A DNA stretch of 64,000 nt from Winogradskyella luteola (GTDB taxonomy: Bacteria; Bacteroidota; Bacteroidia; Flavobacteriales; Flavobacteriaceae): NCBI RefSeq assembly GCF_019203985.1, contig NZ_JAGSPD010000009.1, forward strand, positions 119,678 through 183,677. The letters run 5' to 3'. The notes beneath the pieces are model-generated. The model made no database searches, had not been told where the DNA came from, and worked only from the letters and a program-made list of their open reading frames with translations. Every line of letters starts with the position of its first letter. The stretch's first letter is position 1. Position numbers and translations under genes: made by a program. This document shows, one piece after another, positions 52,665 to 62,121 of the stretch.

Positions 52665-55067
52665 ATGATTAAGAATTATTTCAAAATAGCATTGAGAAGC
52701 TTAAAAAAGAATAAGCTTTATACAGGTATTAATATTTTTGGCTTATCCATTGGTTTATCAGCATGTGTACTTATTTCTTTATACATTTCAAGCGAGCTGA
52801 CTTACGATTCGTTTCATAAAAATTCAGATAGAATTGTTAGGGCAACTATGGAATATAAACTATCTGGTGAGGTAAACACTGCGGCAGTTACAGGTACTAA
52901 GGTCGGACCAGAATTAACAAGGAAAATTCCAGGAATTGATGATTATGTGAGAACCTACATAAGTTCTGGTACTGTTAAGAATGGAGACAAGGTTTTTGCT
53001 GAAGATAGAATTCTGTTTGCGGATCCTTCGTTTTTCAAAATGTTTTCATTCAATCTGCTACAAGGTGATGCTTCTAGTGTGCTAGATGCCTCTAATAAAA
53101 TTGTGCTTACAGAATCGATGGCAAAAAAGTATTTCGGAACAGATAATCCCATTGGTAAAATCATACATGCTTTTGACGAAGACTTTGTGGTGTCTGGTGT
53201 CTGTAAGGACACTCCAAAAAACTCACAGATAAAGTTTGATTTCGTAACACAATTCCTCAACTTAAACAATAATGTTAAGCGAGAGCAATGGTGGTCAGCC
53301 AATTGGATTACGTATTTTTTGCTAAAAAAATCTGTAGATATAAATGATATAGAAGAACAGATTGATGAATATATGTTGACAGATCTAGTTAAAAAGGAAG
53401 CTAGGTTGGATGACGGTGATTATTTAAAGTTTCATCTAGAGCCACTTTTAGATGTGCATTTAAAGTCAGATTTAGCAGGTTTTGAACCCAATGGAAATAT
53501 AACGTACATCTATGTATTCATTATTATAACTGTACTTATCTTACTCATTGCCATTGCTAATTATACAAATTTGGCAACAGCACAATCGACTACACGAAGT
53601 GGCGAAATTGGTGTAAGAAAGGTAATGGGAGCTACTAAAAAGCAAGTTTTTTTTCAATTTATAAGCGAAGCAACAACAGTTACTATTATTTCTACATTGA
53701 TAGCACTAGGTATAAGTATTCTATTGATACCGTATTTTAATGCTATTACAGGGCAGTCTTTTACGAGATTAGAACTTATACAACCATTGCCGATACTGCT
53801 ATTGCTTATATTTTGTGTTGTTGTTAGCGCATTGGCAGGTTTGTATCCAGCATTGGTACTTTCAAATGCAAAAGTAATTTCTATTTTAAAAAACGGATTT
53901 GGCTCAACAAATAGAAATGGCTCATTAAAAAAGGCCTTAATTGTTGGGCAGTTTGCTATTTCGGTGTTCCTCATCATTTTCACATTGATTATTGTGCAGC
54001 AGATGGATTATGTGCAGAGTAAGGATTTGGGTTATAACAAGGATCATGTTATTGTATTGCCTATTAGAGGTGATATGCTCAATAATTTTCAATCTTTAAA
54101 AGAAGCATTTCAGCAGGTTGAAAGTGTTACGTCAGTAACAGCTTCATATGAAACACCGGAATTTGTAGAATGGTCTGATGGTATTGTTGCCGTAGATGAA
54201 AATGGTGAACATGATGTGTCTGTAAAAGCTATGCCCGTTGATTTGGATTTTGTAAAGACAATGGGTATGAAATTGGTAGCAGGACGTGATTTCATTCAAA
54301 CCGATTTTGCCTTAATGGATACGATCAATTCAGATAATAGAGATTACAGAGAGCCCTATTTAATTAATGAAACATTAGCAAAACGTATAGGGTGGAAACC
54401 AGATGAAGCGATTGGGAGAACAATTTCAAAACGTGTCGACGGACCAGTATTTGGAGTTGTTGAAGATTTTCACTTTAGTAGTTTACATGAACCCATAGGG
54501 CCATTATTGATTTTTTTAGGTAGAAACTATTCGAGAAACTTCATGGTCAGGATAGCTGGTGATGATATACAAGGTACGCTACATCGTATAGAGAGTGCTT
54601 GGTCAGAGCGTGTATCTGCGATACCTTTTGATTATCATTTTTTAGATGAAGACTATAATGCACTCTATGAATCCGAAAGACGGAGCTCAATACTTTTTAC
54701 TGTAGCTGCAGGTCTATCCGTTTTATTAGCTTGTTTGGGTTTATTTGGTTTGGTGGCTTTCAGTGTTGTTCAACGTACTAAAGAAATAGGCATACGAAAA
54801 GTACTTGGTGCAAACCTTGGTAATATTATGTTGCTTATAAGTAAGAATTTTTTAGTTCTAGTAATAATTGCCGTAGTTATTGCTTCTCCATTTGCATATT
54901 GGGTGTCTAAAAACTGGCTTCAGAACTTTACGTATAGAATAGAACCACAATTTTACATTTTTATAATAGCAGGTATTCTAACTGTTGTGATAACACTTGT
55001 AACAGTAAGTTACCATTCATTAAGAGCAGCGATTGCCAATCCTGTAGAATCGTTACGAACAGAGTAA
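52665..55067 (+). CDS. ABC transporter permease 3 (MacB/FtsX fold)
   Basis: An 800-residue paralogue: opening MIKNYFKIALRSLKKNKLYT, first coupling motif EIGVRKVMGATKKQVFFQF, second EIGIRKVLGANLGNIMLL, end ANPVESLRTE. Two FtsX halves with large periplasmic domains, as in the others. It starts 38 bp after permease 2. Confidence 0.94.
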   Translation: MIKNYFKIALRSLKKNKLYTGINIFGLSIGLSACVLISLYISSELTYDSFHKNSDRIVRATMEYKLSGEVNTAAVTGTKVGPELTRKIPGIDDYVRTYISSGTVKNGDKVFAEDRILFADPSFFKMFSFNLLQGDASSVLDASNKIVLTESMAKKYFGTDNPIGKIIHAFDEDFVVSGVCKDTPKNSQIKFDFVTQFLNLNNNVKREQWWSANWITYFLLKKSVDINDIEEQIDEYMLTDLVKKEARLDDGDYLKFHLEPLLDVHLKSDLAGFEPNGNITYIYVFIIITVLILLIAIANYTNLATAQSTTRSGEIGVRKVMGATKKQVFFQFISEATTVTIISTLIALGISILLIPYFNAITGQSFTRLELIQPLPILLLLIFCVVVSALAGLYPALVLSNAKVISILKNGFGSTNRNGSLKKALIVGQFAISVFLIIFTLIIVQQMDYVQSKDLGYNKDHVIVLPIRGDMLNNFQSLKEAFQQVESVTSVTASYETPEFVEWSDGIVAVDENGEHDVSVKAMPVDLDFVKTMGMKLVAGRDFIQTDFALMDTINSDNRDYREPYLINETLAKRIGWKPDEAIGRTISKRVDGPVFGVVEDFHFSSLHEPIGPLLIFLGRNYSRNFMVRIAGDDIQGTLHRIESAWSERVSAIPFDYHFLDEDYNALYESERRSSILFTVAAGLSVLLACLGLFGLVAFSVVQRTKEIGIRKVLGANLGNIMLLISKNFLVLVIIAVVIASPFAYWVSKNWLQNFTYRIEPQFYIFIIAGILTVVITLVTVSYHSLRAAIANPVESLRTE

Positions 55068-55089
55068 TTGTTAATAAAAACATTTAGTT

Positions 55090-57534
55090 ATGATTAAAAA
55101 TTATTTCAAAATAGCATGGAGAAATATTGTGAAGCACAAGGTGTTTTCTTTTATAAATGTTATTGGTCTAACCATAGGTTTAAGTGCTTCGTTTGTCATA
55201 GGTCTTATGATTTATTACGACTATACGTTTGATAATTTTCATAAGGACGGCGACCGTATCTATAGAATTGTAACAGATTTTAAGGAGTCTGAAGGAGAGT
55301 TTTATAATTCAGGTGTTACACTGGCTTTAAAAGGGGCAATCGAAGAGAATTCTAATTTTGAAGCTACAAGCGAGTTTTACAGGGAGCGGCCAATGAAGGT
55401 TGAAAATAGAGCGAGTGATTTAGAATTTAAATTACCCAAATTTGTAATTTTTGCTGACCAAGATTATTTTAAAATTTTTGACTATAAGTTTATTGCTGGT
55501 GATAATGTTAAGGCACTTCATAATCCTAATGAAGTTATATTAACTAAAGAACGTGCTTTAAAATATTTTCCTAATACAGAAGTTTCGGAAATTATTGGCA
55601 AAACTTTAGTTTATAATGATTCTGTAAATACAAAGGTCACTGGAATTGTTGAGAATTTTAAGGGTAGAACAGATATTGTATTTCAGGAATTTATCTCGTA
55701 TCCAACTCTGCTTCAAACGCGGTTAAGAGAAAATATTATTAAGAAAAATTGGAATAATACCAACTCTAATTCCCAGTTGTTTGTCAAGCTAAAGGCCAAT
55801 GCAGACTTGGCATCTATAAAAAGTAGATTTAAAGAATTAGCAACAGAACACGCAGATGAACAGGATATAAAATATGGGCAAGAGCGCATATTTCAATTAC
55901 AACCTTTAGAAGATATTCACTTTAATGAAAATTATGGTATTTATGACTGGACAAATGGACAGGCCAGCAAATCATTGTTGCAAAACCTTGTCTTTGTAGC
56001 TCTATTTTTATTGTTGTTGGGTTGTATTAATTTTATAAATCTCAATACGGCTCAAGCAACCCAGCGTGCCAAAGAAATAGGAATAAGAAAGACCTTGGGT
56101 AGTACCAGAAAACAGTTGATGGGGCAGTTTATGGGCGAAACGTTTTTATTGGTTATAATTTCTGCTGTATTATCACTTTTGCTTTCGAGATGGCTAATTA
56201 CTGTGTTTTCAGACTTTGTGCCTGCTGGTTTAAGTTTTGAGTTGTTTAAAGCGCCAATAGTGGTTGTTGGAGTTATTATTTTGTTAGTTTTAGTTACAAT
56301 TTTATCAGGTTTTTATCCTGCTATAGTATTGTCGAAATTCAATACGGTTTCTGTATTAAAAAATCACCTTGGAGTAGGGGACAAAAAGGTAGGTCTAAGA
56401 AAATTTTTAACTGTGTTTCAATTCACTATAGCACAAGTTTTTATTATTGCCACACTTTTAGTGGGAAAGCAGATTAACTATTTATTAAGTAAGGATATGG
56501 GTTTTAAAACCGATGCTATTGTCTCTGTTTATAAGCCTATTGAAGAGGGCAGCTTAGAAAAGATTGAATTATATGCTGAGAAATTGACTTCAATTCCAGA
56601 AATAAAAAGTATAAGCTTAGGCGGTCCACCACCTGCATCACAAAGTAGCAATATTACAGACATGAGACGTATGATTGATGATGAGGAAATCTACGGAGAT
56701 ATGCAATTACTTGCTGGTGATACCAAATATTTAGACCTTTTTGAAATAGAACTTCTTGCTGGTCGTGTTTATAGAAATGATACTGTAAGGGAATTGGTTA
56801 TCAACGAAGCGGCAAGAAAATACTTTAGGTTTAAATCACCCGAAGATGCCATTGGTAAAACCTTGCTTTATGAAAAAGAATACTTGCCTATAGTAGGTGT
56901 AACGGGTGATTTTCACCAGAGTTCCTTAAGATCTGATATTAGACCAATGACATTACGTGGAGATTGGTACAGAGGTATGTGGACATACTTTCAGGCTACG
57001 CATATCTCACTTAAAAGTGACTCACCAGAAAATCTAAAAAATAGTTTGGCAAAAATCGAAAATGTATATAAAGACGTTTATCCTGAAAGTGATATGAGAC
57101 TCGAATTTGTTGATGAGGCTGTAGAGAGATTTTACAAAAGAGAAAAGAAAATCTCCAAACTTCTAAATTGGTCCACTGGCTTATCAATCTTAATTAGCTG
57201 TTTAGGCTTACTTGGTTTGGTCATTTACACAACTAATAGACGTGTAAAAGAAATAGGAGTAAGAAAAGTACTGGGTGCTTCACTATTACAAATCAATACT
57301 TTGTTATGTAAAGAATTCTTGATTCTTGTTGCTATTGCTTTTATAGTAGCATCACCAATCGCATGGTATGGTATTAATAATTGGCTTCAGGATTTTGCTT
57401 ATAAAACTAATATTAGTTTTTGGGTATTTCTAAACAGTGGGTGTGCAATGATATTGTTTGCGCTCATAGTAATTAGTGCTAAGACCTTACAGGCTGCAAA
57501 TGCCAATCCCGTAGATTCATTACGTTCAGAATAA
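55090..57534 (+). CDS. ABC transporter permease 4 (MacB/FtsX fold)
   Basis: An 814-residue paralogue: opening MIKNYFKIAWRNIVKHKVFS, first coupling motif EIGIRKTLGSTRKQLMGQF, second EIGVRKVLGASLLQINTL, end ANPVDSLRSE. Last of the four; it starts 22 bp after permease 3 and is followed by the second control region rather than directly by the second ATPase. Confidence 0.94.
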   Translation: MIKNYFKIAWRNIVKHKVFSFINVIGLTIGLSASFVIGLMIYYDYTFDNFHKDGDRIYRIVTDFKESEGEFYNSGVTLALKGAIEENSNFEATSEFYRERPMKVENRASDLEFKLPKFVIFADQDYFKIFDYKFIAGDNVKALHNPNEVILTKERALKYFPNTEVSEIIGKTLVYNDSVNTKVTGIVENFKGRTDIVFQEFISYPTLLQTRLRENIIKKNWNNTNSNSQLFVKLKANADLASIKSRFKELATEHADEQDIKYGQERIFQLQPLEDIHFNENYGIYDWTNGQASKSLLQNLVFVALFLLLLGCINFINLNTAQATQRAKEIGIRKTLGSTRKQLMGQFMGETFLLVIISAVLSLLLSRWLITVFSDFVPAGLSFELFKAPIVVVGVIILLVLVTILSGFYPAIVLSKFNTVSVLKNHLGVGDKKVGLRKFLTVFQFTIAQVFIIATLLVGKQINYLLSKDMGFKTDAIVSVYKPIEEGSLEKIELYAEKLTSIPEIKSISLGGPPPASQSSNITDMRRMIDDEEIYGDMQLLAGDTKYLDLFEIELLAGRVYRNDTVRELVINEAARKYFRFKSPEDAIGKTLLYEKEYLPIVGVTGDFHQSSLRSDIRPMTLRGDWYRGMWTYFQATHISLKSDSPENLKNSLAKIENVYKDVYPESDMRLEFVDEAVERFYKREKKISKLLNWSTGLSILISCLGLLGLVIYTTNRRVKEIGVRKVLGASLLQINTLLCKEFLILVAIAFIVASPIAWYGINNWLQDFAYKTNISFWVFLNSGCAMILFALIVISAKTLQAANANPVDSLRSE

Positions 57535-57546
57535 GTTGAGATTTGA

Positions 57547-57588
57547 TGTGTTCGATTACGAACAAATAGTGTATCAAAAACGAACACT
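57547..57588 (+). promoter_or_regulatory. Enhancer dyads B1 and B2
   Basis: B1 (57547-57564) holds TGTTCG-atta-CGAACA, a perfect 6-bp dyad; B2 (57568-57588) holds AGTGT...ACACT. They start 21 bp apart, the same as A1 and A2 upstream of the adaptor gene. Confidence 0.7.
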
Positions 57589-57636
57589 TTTAGTTTTTGA
57601 AATATTAATAAACCATTGATTTATAATTGTTTATAA

Positions 57637-57660
57637 TTTTGGCATCATCTTCACTATATA
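57637..57660 (+). promoter_or_regulatory. Sigma-54-like promoter B (efflux segment 2)
   Basis: The 24-bp block is identical to promoter A, with GG at 57641-57642, again exactly 73 bp after the start of its second dyad. It precedes ATPase 2 by 70 bp. Confidence 0.7.
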
Positions 57661-57729
57661 AAAAGTTAATAAGATGAGTTTCAATCGTTAATCTGTGCTG
57701 AACATGGTTCGGTATTTCAATAAAAAAAC

Positions 57730-58407
57730 ATGGCAAATACATTATTAAGTTTAAACGAGGCAACAAGAACTGTAAATTCGGGAAACAACAAAGTAACCCT
57801 ATTGGATAATATCAACCTACAGGTTAAAGAGGGAGAGTTTATTTCGCTTATGGGGCCATCAGGTTCTGGGAAATCTACCTTGCTGAATTGTATAGGAATG
57901 CTAGATGGTTTTACTGGAGGTGGTTATACGTTTTTGGGAGAACCTGTCCATAGCATGAAGGAGAAAAACAGGTCTAAACTATATAAAGAGTATATAGGAT
58001 TTGTGTTTCAAGCTTACCACCTTATAGATGAACTAACGGTTTGGGAAAATATTGAAACACCATTATTATATAAAAATGTAAAATCTTCAGAACGTAAGGG
58101 TTTGGTTGCTGATATGTTAGACCGTTTCAATATTGTAGGTAAAAAAGATTTATTTCCAGTTCAATTAAGTGGCGGACAACAACAATTGGTAGGAATAGCC
58201 AGAGCACTGATAGGGAAGCCAAAATTGATATTGGCGGACGAGCCCACAGGTAATCTTAACTCCAAGCAAAGTACAGAAATCATGGAATTATTTTCACAAT
58301 TAAATAAAGAGGGAGTAACCATTATTCAAGCCACACATTCTGAGAGGAATGCTTCTTACGGATCACGAATTATCAATTTATTGGACGGAAAAATAGTCTC
58401 AGAATAA
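57730..58407 (+). CDS. ABC transporter ATPase 2 with altered signature and D-loop
   Basis: A 225-residue MacB/LolD-type ATPase: Walker A GPSGSGKSTLLNCIG, Q-loop FVFQAYHLIDELTVWENIET and H-loop ATHSERNA are normal. The signature reads LSGGQQQLVGIARA (Leu for the usual Arg) and the D-loop after Walker B reads TGNLNS (Asn for Asp). These changes suggest one weakened site if it pairs with ATPase 1. First gene after promoter B and 10 bp before the TolC-like gene. Confidence 0.93.
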   Translation: MANTLLSLNEATRTVNSGNNKVTLLDNINLQVKEGEFISLMGPSGSGKSTLLNCIGMLDGFTGGGYTFLGEPVHSMKEKNRSKLYKEYIGFVFQAYHLIDELTVWENIETPLLYKNVKSSERKGLVADMLDRFNIVGKKDLFPVQLSGGQQQLVGIARALIGKPKLILADEPTGNLNSKQSTEIMELFSQLNKEGVTIIQATHSERNASYGSRIINLLDGKIVSE

Positions 58408-58417
58408 CAAAGCAATC

Positions 58418-59839
58418 ATGAAGCATAATCACATCATATTTGTTCTCGTCATTTTGATGGGTCTAGCAGCTTACACTCAAGATTTAGGCCAAAAAAGTTA
58501 CTCATTAGATGAATGCATATCAATTGCATTAGAAAACAATCTCAATTTACAATCGGTCAATCTAAGGGCAAACTCCGCTAAAGTTAATCATCAGCAATCA
58601 AAAGCTAATATGTTGCCCAGTATCAACGGAAATTTTAATATAGGTGTCAACGATGGTAGAAGTATCGATCCATTTACCAATGATTTTATCAACCAAGAAC
58701 TCACGTTTTCTAATATGGGGCTGAGTTTGGATATGACAATTTTCAATGGATTTAGATTGTTGAATGAAGCAAAACAAAATCGCTTAAATAGAGAAGCTTC
58801 TGAATTGGAAAAAGAAGCAGAGCAGCAAGACTTAGTGTTGAATGTTACTTTAGCTTACCTTCAAGTATTGAATAGTAAAGCTGTTTTAGATTTAACGAAG
58901 CAACGTTATGAAGCTACAAAACAGCAATTAAAAATTCAAGAAGATTTTTATAAAAACGAATCAGGAAATCCAGCAGATTATGCAGACATTTTAGGGCAAA
59001 TTGCCAGTGATGAAACCAGCATTTTAGTTTCGGAATCTAATTTAAATAATGCCAGATTAAGTCTCGTGAGATTATTGAACATTCCTCATAATATTACAAT
59101 AGATGTTGAGTCCACATTGTTAGATTTTGAAAAATATAGCTTATCTGCAGATGAGGTATATACACAATCGTTGCAAAATCTAGCCACATTTAAAGCAAAC
59201 GAATTACGCATCAAAGCTGCAGAAAAAGGAATTAGTATTGCCAAATCTCAATTTACTCCTGAAGTTTCTGTTTTTGCGGGCATAAATACAAATTATTCTA
59301 GTGCGGCAGAACTCTTTAATTCAACAGGTACAGATATTGTGGATACAGGTGATTTTGTAACCATTAATGGACAGGATTTACCGGTAATGACAGAGGAAAC
59401 CAGTTTTGAAAGCCAATCCATTAGCTATCAAGATCAGTTAGATAATAATTTAAATACTGTACTAGGCATAGAGGTTAGAGTGCCACTTTTCAACGGTTTT
59501 AGAGCCAAAAATAACGTGGCTCTAGAAAAAATTAGAGTAGAGGAGTCCATTTTAGAATTAGAGCGTACTCATTTGGATATTAAAAATGCAATAGCTCAAG
59601 TTCATTTCGATATGGAAGCCGTTTATAACCGTTATCAGAGTTTGCTTAAACAGGTTGAAGCTTATGAAGAATCCTACCGTATTAATGAAGTACGATTCAA
59701 TAACGGAATTTCTAATTTTTTAAATTATGTGACCAGTAAAAACAATTTAGACAATGCCAAGGTTAACCTCGCCAATGCTAAATACGAATACTTGCTCCGT
59801 GTTAGAGTTTTGGATTATTATAGAGGAAAAACACTTTAG
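58418..59839 (+). CDS. TolC family outer-membrane efflux channel
   Basis: A 473-residue protein with a signal peptide (1-20) and two outer membrane efflux protein repeats: SYSLDECISIALENNLNLQS, helical coiled-coil barrels, and the second repeat LGIEVRVPLFNGFRAKNNVA with GISNFLNYVTSKNNLDNAKV. It should form the exit duct for the adaptor and permeases encoded upstream. Lies 10 bp after ATPase 2. Confidence 0.95.
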   Translation: MKHNHIIFVLVILMGLAAYTQDLGQKSYSLDECISIALENNLNLQSVNLRANSAKVNHQQSKANMLPSINGNFNIGVNDGRSIDPFTNDFINQELTFSNMGLSLDMTIFNGFRLLNEAKQNRLNREASELEKEAEQQDLVLNVTLAYLQVLNSKAVLDLTKQRYEATKQQLKIQEDFYKNESGNPADYADILGQIASDETSILVSESNLNNARLSLVRLLNIPHNITIDVESTLLDFEKYSLSADEVYTQSLQNLATFKANELRIKAAEKGISIAKSQFTPEVSVFAGINTNYSSAAELFNSTGTDIVDTGDFVTINGQDLPVMTEETSFESQSISYQDQLDNNLNTVLGIEVRVPLFNGFRAKNNVALEKIRVEESILELERTHLDIKNAIAQVHFDMEAVYNRYQSLLKQVEAYEESYRINEVRFNNGISNFLNYVTSKNNLDNAKVNLANAKYEYLLRVRVLDYYRGKTL

Positions 59840-59950
59840 ATTTTACAATAAAAAGAATTAAATCCCGTATTTCTAATCTTTTTGTTAAATTCGTGCGGTA
59901 CTAATAAAAGTACAAATCAAATTGTAAACTATAGCTTAAATATACATTCA

Positions 59951-59958
59951 TAACTTTG
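59951..59958 (+). promoter_or_regulatory. Probable -7 element for the 59982 lipoprotein gene
   Basis: TAACTTTG matches TAnnTTTG 23 bp before the gene; the nearest TTG upstream is 26 bp away, longer than the usual spacing. Confidence 0.4.
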
Positions 59959-59981
59959 AGTGTTAAAGCGAATTTAATTAA

Positions 59982-60476
59982 ATGAACATGAAAAAACTAA
60001 AACTTAACCTATTAGCATTACTTGTAATTATTGGAGTTGGAATGTCGTCTTGTAGCTCAGATGATGATCCTAGTGGCTCTCAAGAACCAGAAACTTTTAT
60101 TAGGTTCTCTGTTGATGGTGTTGACTTTGCGTATGAAGACAATATCGCTACGGTAGAATCAAATAATATAACTATCAATGGTCAAAACGGATTGTCAGAG
60201 GATGATGATTACTCTTTTATGAGTATTTGGTTTCCTTTAGGTTTTACCACCGGAACTTATGATTTTTCTGGTGATTTTTTCCAAGAAGGAGATTATAAGT
60301 TGAATGCCGAAATTAATTCACTAGATGTTGATGATTGGGCAACCTCAGGAAGTGTAAATATTACTTCAATTGGTTCAGAGTTTATTAGAGGAACTTTCAC
60401 TGCAACAGTGCCTAGTGATGATGGCGGAACGATAACCATAGAAAATGGTGAGTTTAAAGCCTATACAATAGACTAA
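59982..60476 (+). CDS. DUF6252-like lipoprotein
   Basis: A 164-residue lipoprotein: signal ending MSSC (Cys24) followed by acidic residues, then a beta-rich body (IRFSVDGVDFAYEDNIATVE, IWFPLGFTTGTYDFSGDF, IRGTFTATVPSDDGG, ITIENGEFKAYTID). The pattern, with a closing GTFTAT...I-NGEF strand pair, matches the lipoprotein at 10553, so the two are probably paralogues. Function unknown. Ends at an intrinsic terminator. ATG 59988 is an alternative start. Confidence 0.75.
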   Translation: MNMKKLKLNLLALLVIIGVGMSSCSSDDDPSGSQEPETFIRFSVDGVDFAYEDNIATVESNNITINGQNGLSEDDDYSFMSIWFPLGFTTGTYDFSGDFFQEGDYKLNAEINSLDVDDWATSGSVNITSIGSEFIRGTFTATVPSDDGGTITIENGEFKAYTID

Positions 60477-60520
60477 AAACAAGAGATAAGCTTCTATTTT
60501 AATAGAACATAAACAAATAT

Positions 60521-60553
60521 AAAAGCTGCAACATTTAAGTTTGCGGCTTTTTT
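60521..60553 (+). terminator. Intrinsic terminator after the lipoprotein gene
   Basis: AAAGCTGCAA, 9-nt loop, TTGCGGCTTT (one G-U pair), then T residues. Confidence 0.82.
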
Positions 60554-60612
60554 GTTTTTGGCAATTAAGTTTAAAGCTATCGAAATTTAAAGGTGAATAG
60601 CTTTTTAGTTTA

Positions 60613-60855
60613 CTAATTTAAAATTAAATGGTGGATTTTATCACCAATCCAATAGCCATAACCCAGGACTAAAGGATAGCCAATAAACAGCCATAGATAA
60701 TCTATAATGGATAGTTTACTAAAAGCTGAAGTACCACTAGAAGTCAGTAAGTTAATAAAATCGTACCAAGATTTAATTCCTAATTTTATCACTACTGCGT
60801 TTGCCAAAATAGCGATAACCAGAATGGCTAAACCAATAATATATAGTCGTATCAT
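60613..60855 (-). CDS. Small two-helix membrane protein
   Basis: An 80-residue protein with hydrophobic helices at about 3-24 and 50-70 (LWLFIGYPLVLGYGYWIG). Family not recognised; small proteins like this often accompany oxidoreductases in Bacteroidota. It starts 7 bp after the aldo/keto reductase stop codon, so it belongs to that operon. Confidence 0.65.
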   Translation of the reverse strand: MIRLYIIGLAILVIAILANAVVIKLGIKSWYDFINLLTSSGTSAFSKLSIIDYLWLFIGYPLVLGYGYWIGDKIHHLILN

Positions 60856-60862
60856 GTTATTT

Positions 60863-61822
60863 TTAATTCCACTCTAAGTTACTTCTTTCTTGCCAATAGT
60901 TTTGAGGTAATACTGCAAATGACTTTAATTGATATATTTCGTCAGCATGTAATTCAAAGCCCATGGCCATTATATTTTGTTTTAAATGATCAGTTAGGGA
61001 TGCGCCGCTTAAAACTATAGTGGGCTTTAGCGCATCCATTACAAAACGTAATGCAATTGCATCAATTCCAACATTATATTTAGTGGCTAAAGCTTCTAAG
61101 TAATCATAAATGTTTTGGTAATTTTTAAATTGGCCATTTCTAAAAACTCTACCGTTGGCCAAGGCTTCTTTGATGATTACAGCCTTATTTTTAGATAATA
61201 ACTGCTTTAAGACCTTATAACAAGATTGTTCAAAAATATTGAAAGTAACTTGATAACTATCAAATAAATCTTTACCATCAAAAGCTACTTTACGCGCTTC
61301 TTCAATAATTTTTATTTGCTCAGTTCCGCTTGAAGTAATTCCAATTTTTAATTGATGTTTCTGTTTTAATTCAAACAATCTAGAAAGAACTCCAGTATTT
61401 GTTAAAACACCACTTTCTAGTGTAGCCGAATGAATTTGATAGGTGTCTAGGCTTGGGATAAAAGCTCTAGAAATTGCCCATTGCTCATTTAGTTTTGATA
61501 AAGAATGTTCTTTAATTTCGTGCTTTCCTTTAAATCCTATTTCCCAATTGGCAACATAAGTATAACCAAACTTTGTAGATAGACTAACATCTTTATGGTT
61601 TCTAGAGTTGTTCCATTCTAACAAAAATTGTTCACCTAAACCATAGGAGGGAGCTACATCAAAATCTCTGATACCTAAATTATAAGCTTCGTCCAAAACT
61701 TTGAATGCATTGTTCTTAAATGCATTAATGGATTTATCAATATTAGTGTTTGACCTAATATTGATATAATCTGGTCTGCCTATTGCGGCCAAGCCTAAAC
61801 CAATTTTAGTTTCTGAAGCCAT
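60863..61822 (-). CDS. Aldo/keto reductase family protein
   Basis: A 319-residue TIM-barrel oxidoreductase: GIRDFDVAPSYGLGEQFLLE contains the catalytic Asp-Tyr pair, followed by Lys in LSTKFGYTYV and IHSATLESG in the His position; the late IDAIALRFVMDALKPTIVLS region binds NADP. Substrate unknown. Its start overlaps the end of the glutaredoxin-like gene by 28 bp. Confidence 0.9.
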   Translation of the reverse strand: MASETKIGLGLAAIGRPDYINIRSNTNIDKSINAFKNNAFKVLDEAYNLGIRDFDVAPSYGLGEQFLLEWNNSRNHKDVSLSTKFGYTYVANWEIGFKGKHEIKEHSLSKLNEQWAISRAFIPSLDTYQIHSATLESGVLTNTGVLSRLFELKQKHQLKIGITSSGTEQIKIIEEARKVAFDGKDLFDSYQVTFNIFEQSCYKVLKQLLSKNKAVIIKEALANGRVFRNGQFKNYQNIYDYLEALATKYNVGIDAIALRFVMDALKPTIVLSGASLTDHLKQNIMAMGFELHADEIYQLKSFAVLPQNYWQERSNLEWN

Positions 61823-62052
61823 TTTTCTAATTCTTTATTTGATGGATTTCTTAGTATTCTATTTCCGATTGTAATAGTAGGAAAATTAAGTCTTCCATTG
61901 CCGTATAAGCTTCTTAGTTCATTAGCGAAGTTATCATTTTCTTCAACATCAAGAAATATAAAATCCAATCCTTTTTCGCTAAAAAAAGTTTGATAATATC
62001 GTGTTTTATGGCAGCGTTGCGCTCCATATAGTTTTATTGTGGGATGTGCCAT
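61795..62052 (-). CDS. Glutaredoxin-like protein (single-Cys active site)
   Basis: An 85-residue thioredoxin-fold protein: IKLYGAQRCHKTRYYQTFFS carries one active Cys (C-H-K-T instead of CPYC), then DFIFLDVEENDNFANEL, cis-Pro in NFPTITIGN and a C-terminal helix. The form fits monothiol glutaredoxins or NrdH-like proteins. Placement with an aldo/keto reductase and near msrA and msrB supports a role in thiol or oxidative-damage repair. Confidence 0.82.
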   Translation of the reverse strand: MAHPTIKLYGAQRCHKTRYYQTFFSEKGLDFIFLDVEENDNFANELRSLYGNGRLNFPTITIGNRILRNPSNKELEKWLQKLKLV

Positions 62053-62121
62053 TTACTAATGACTTTTCTTTTAAATAAACTCAAAGCAACTTTAATAGAT
62101 TGCTTTGAGTAATATTAATAC

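Noticed and set aside
47776..57534. Permease array as an assembly artefact or recent duplication
   Set aside because: The four proteins share architecture and end motifs but differ over most residues, so they are old paralogues.
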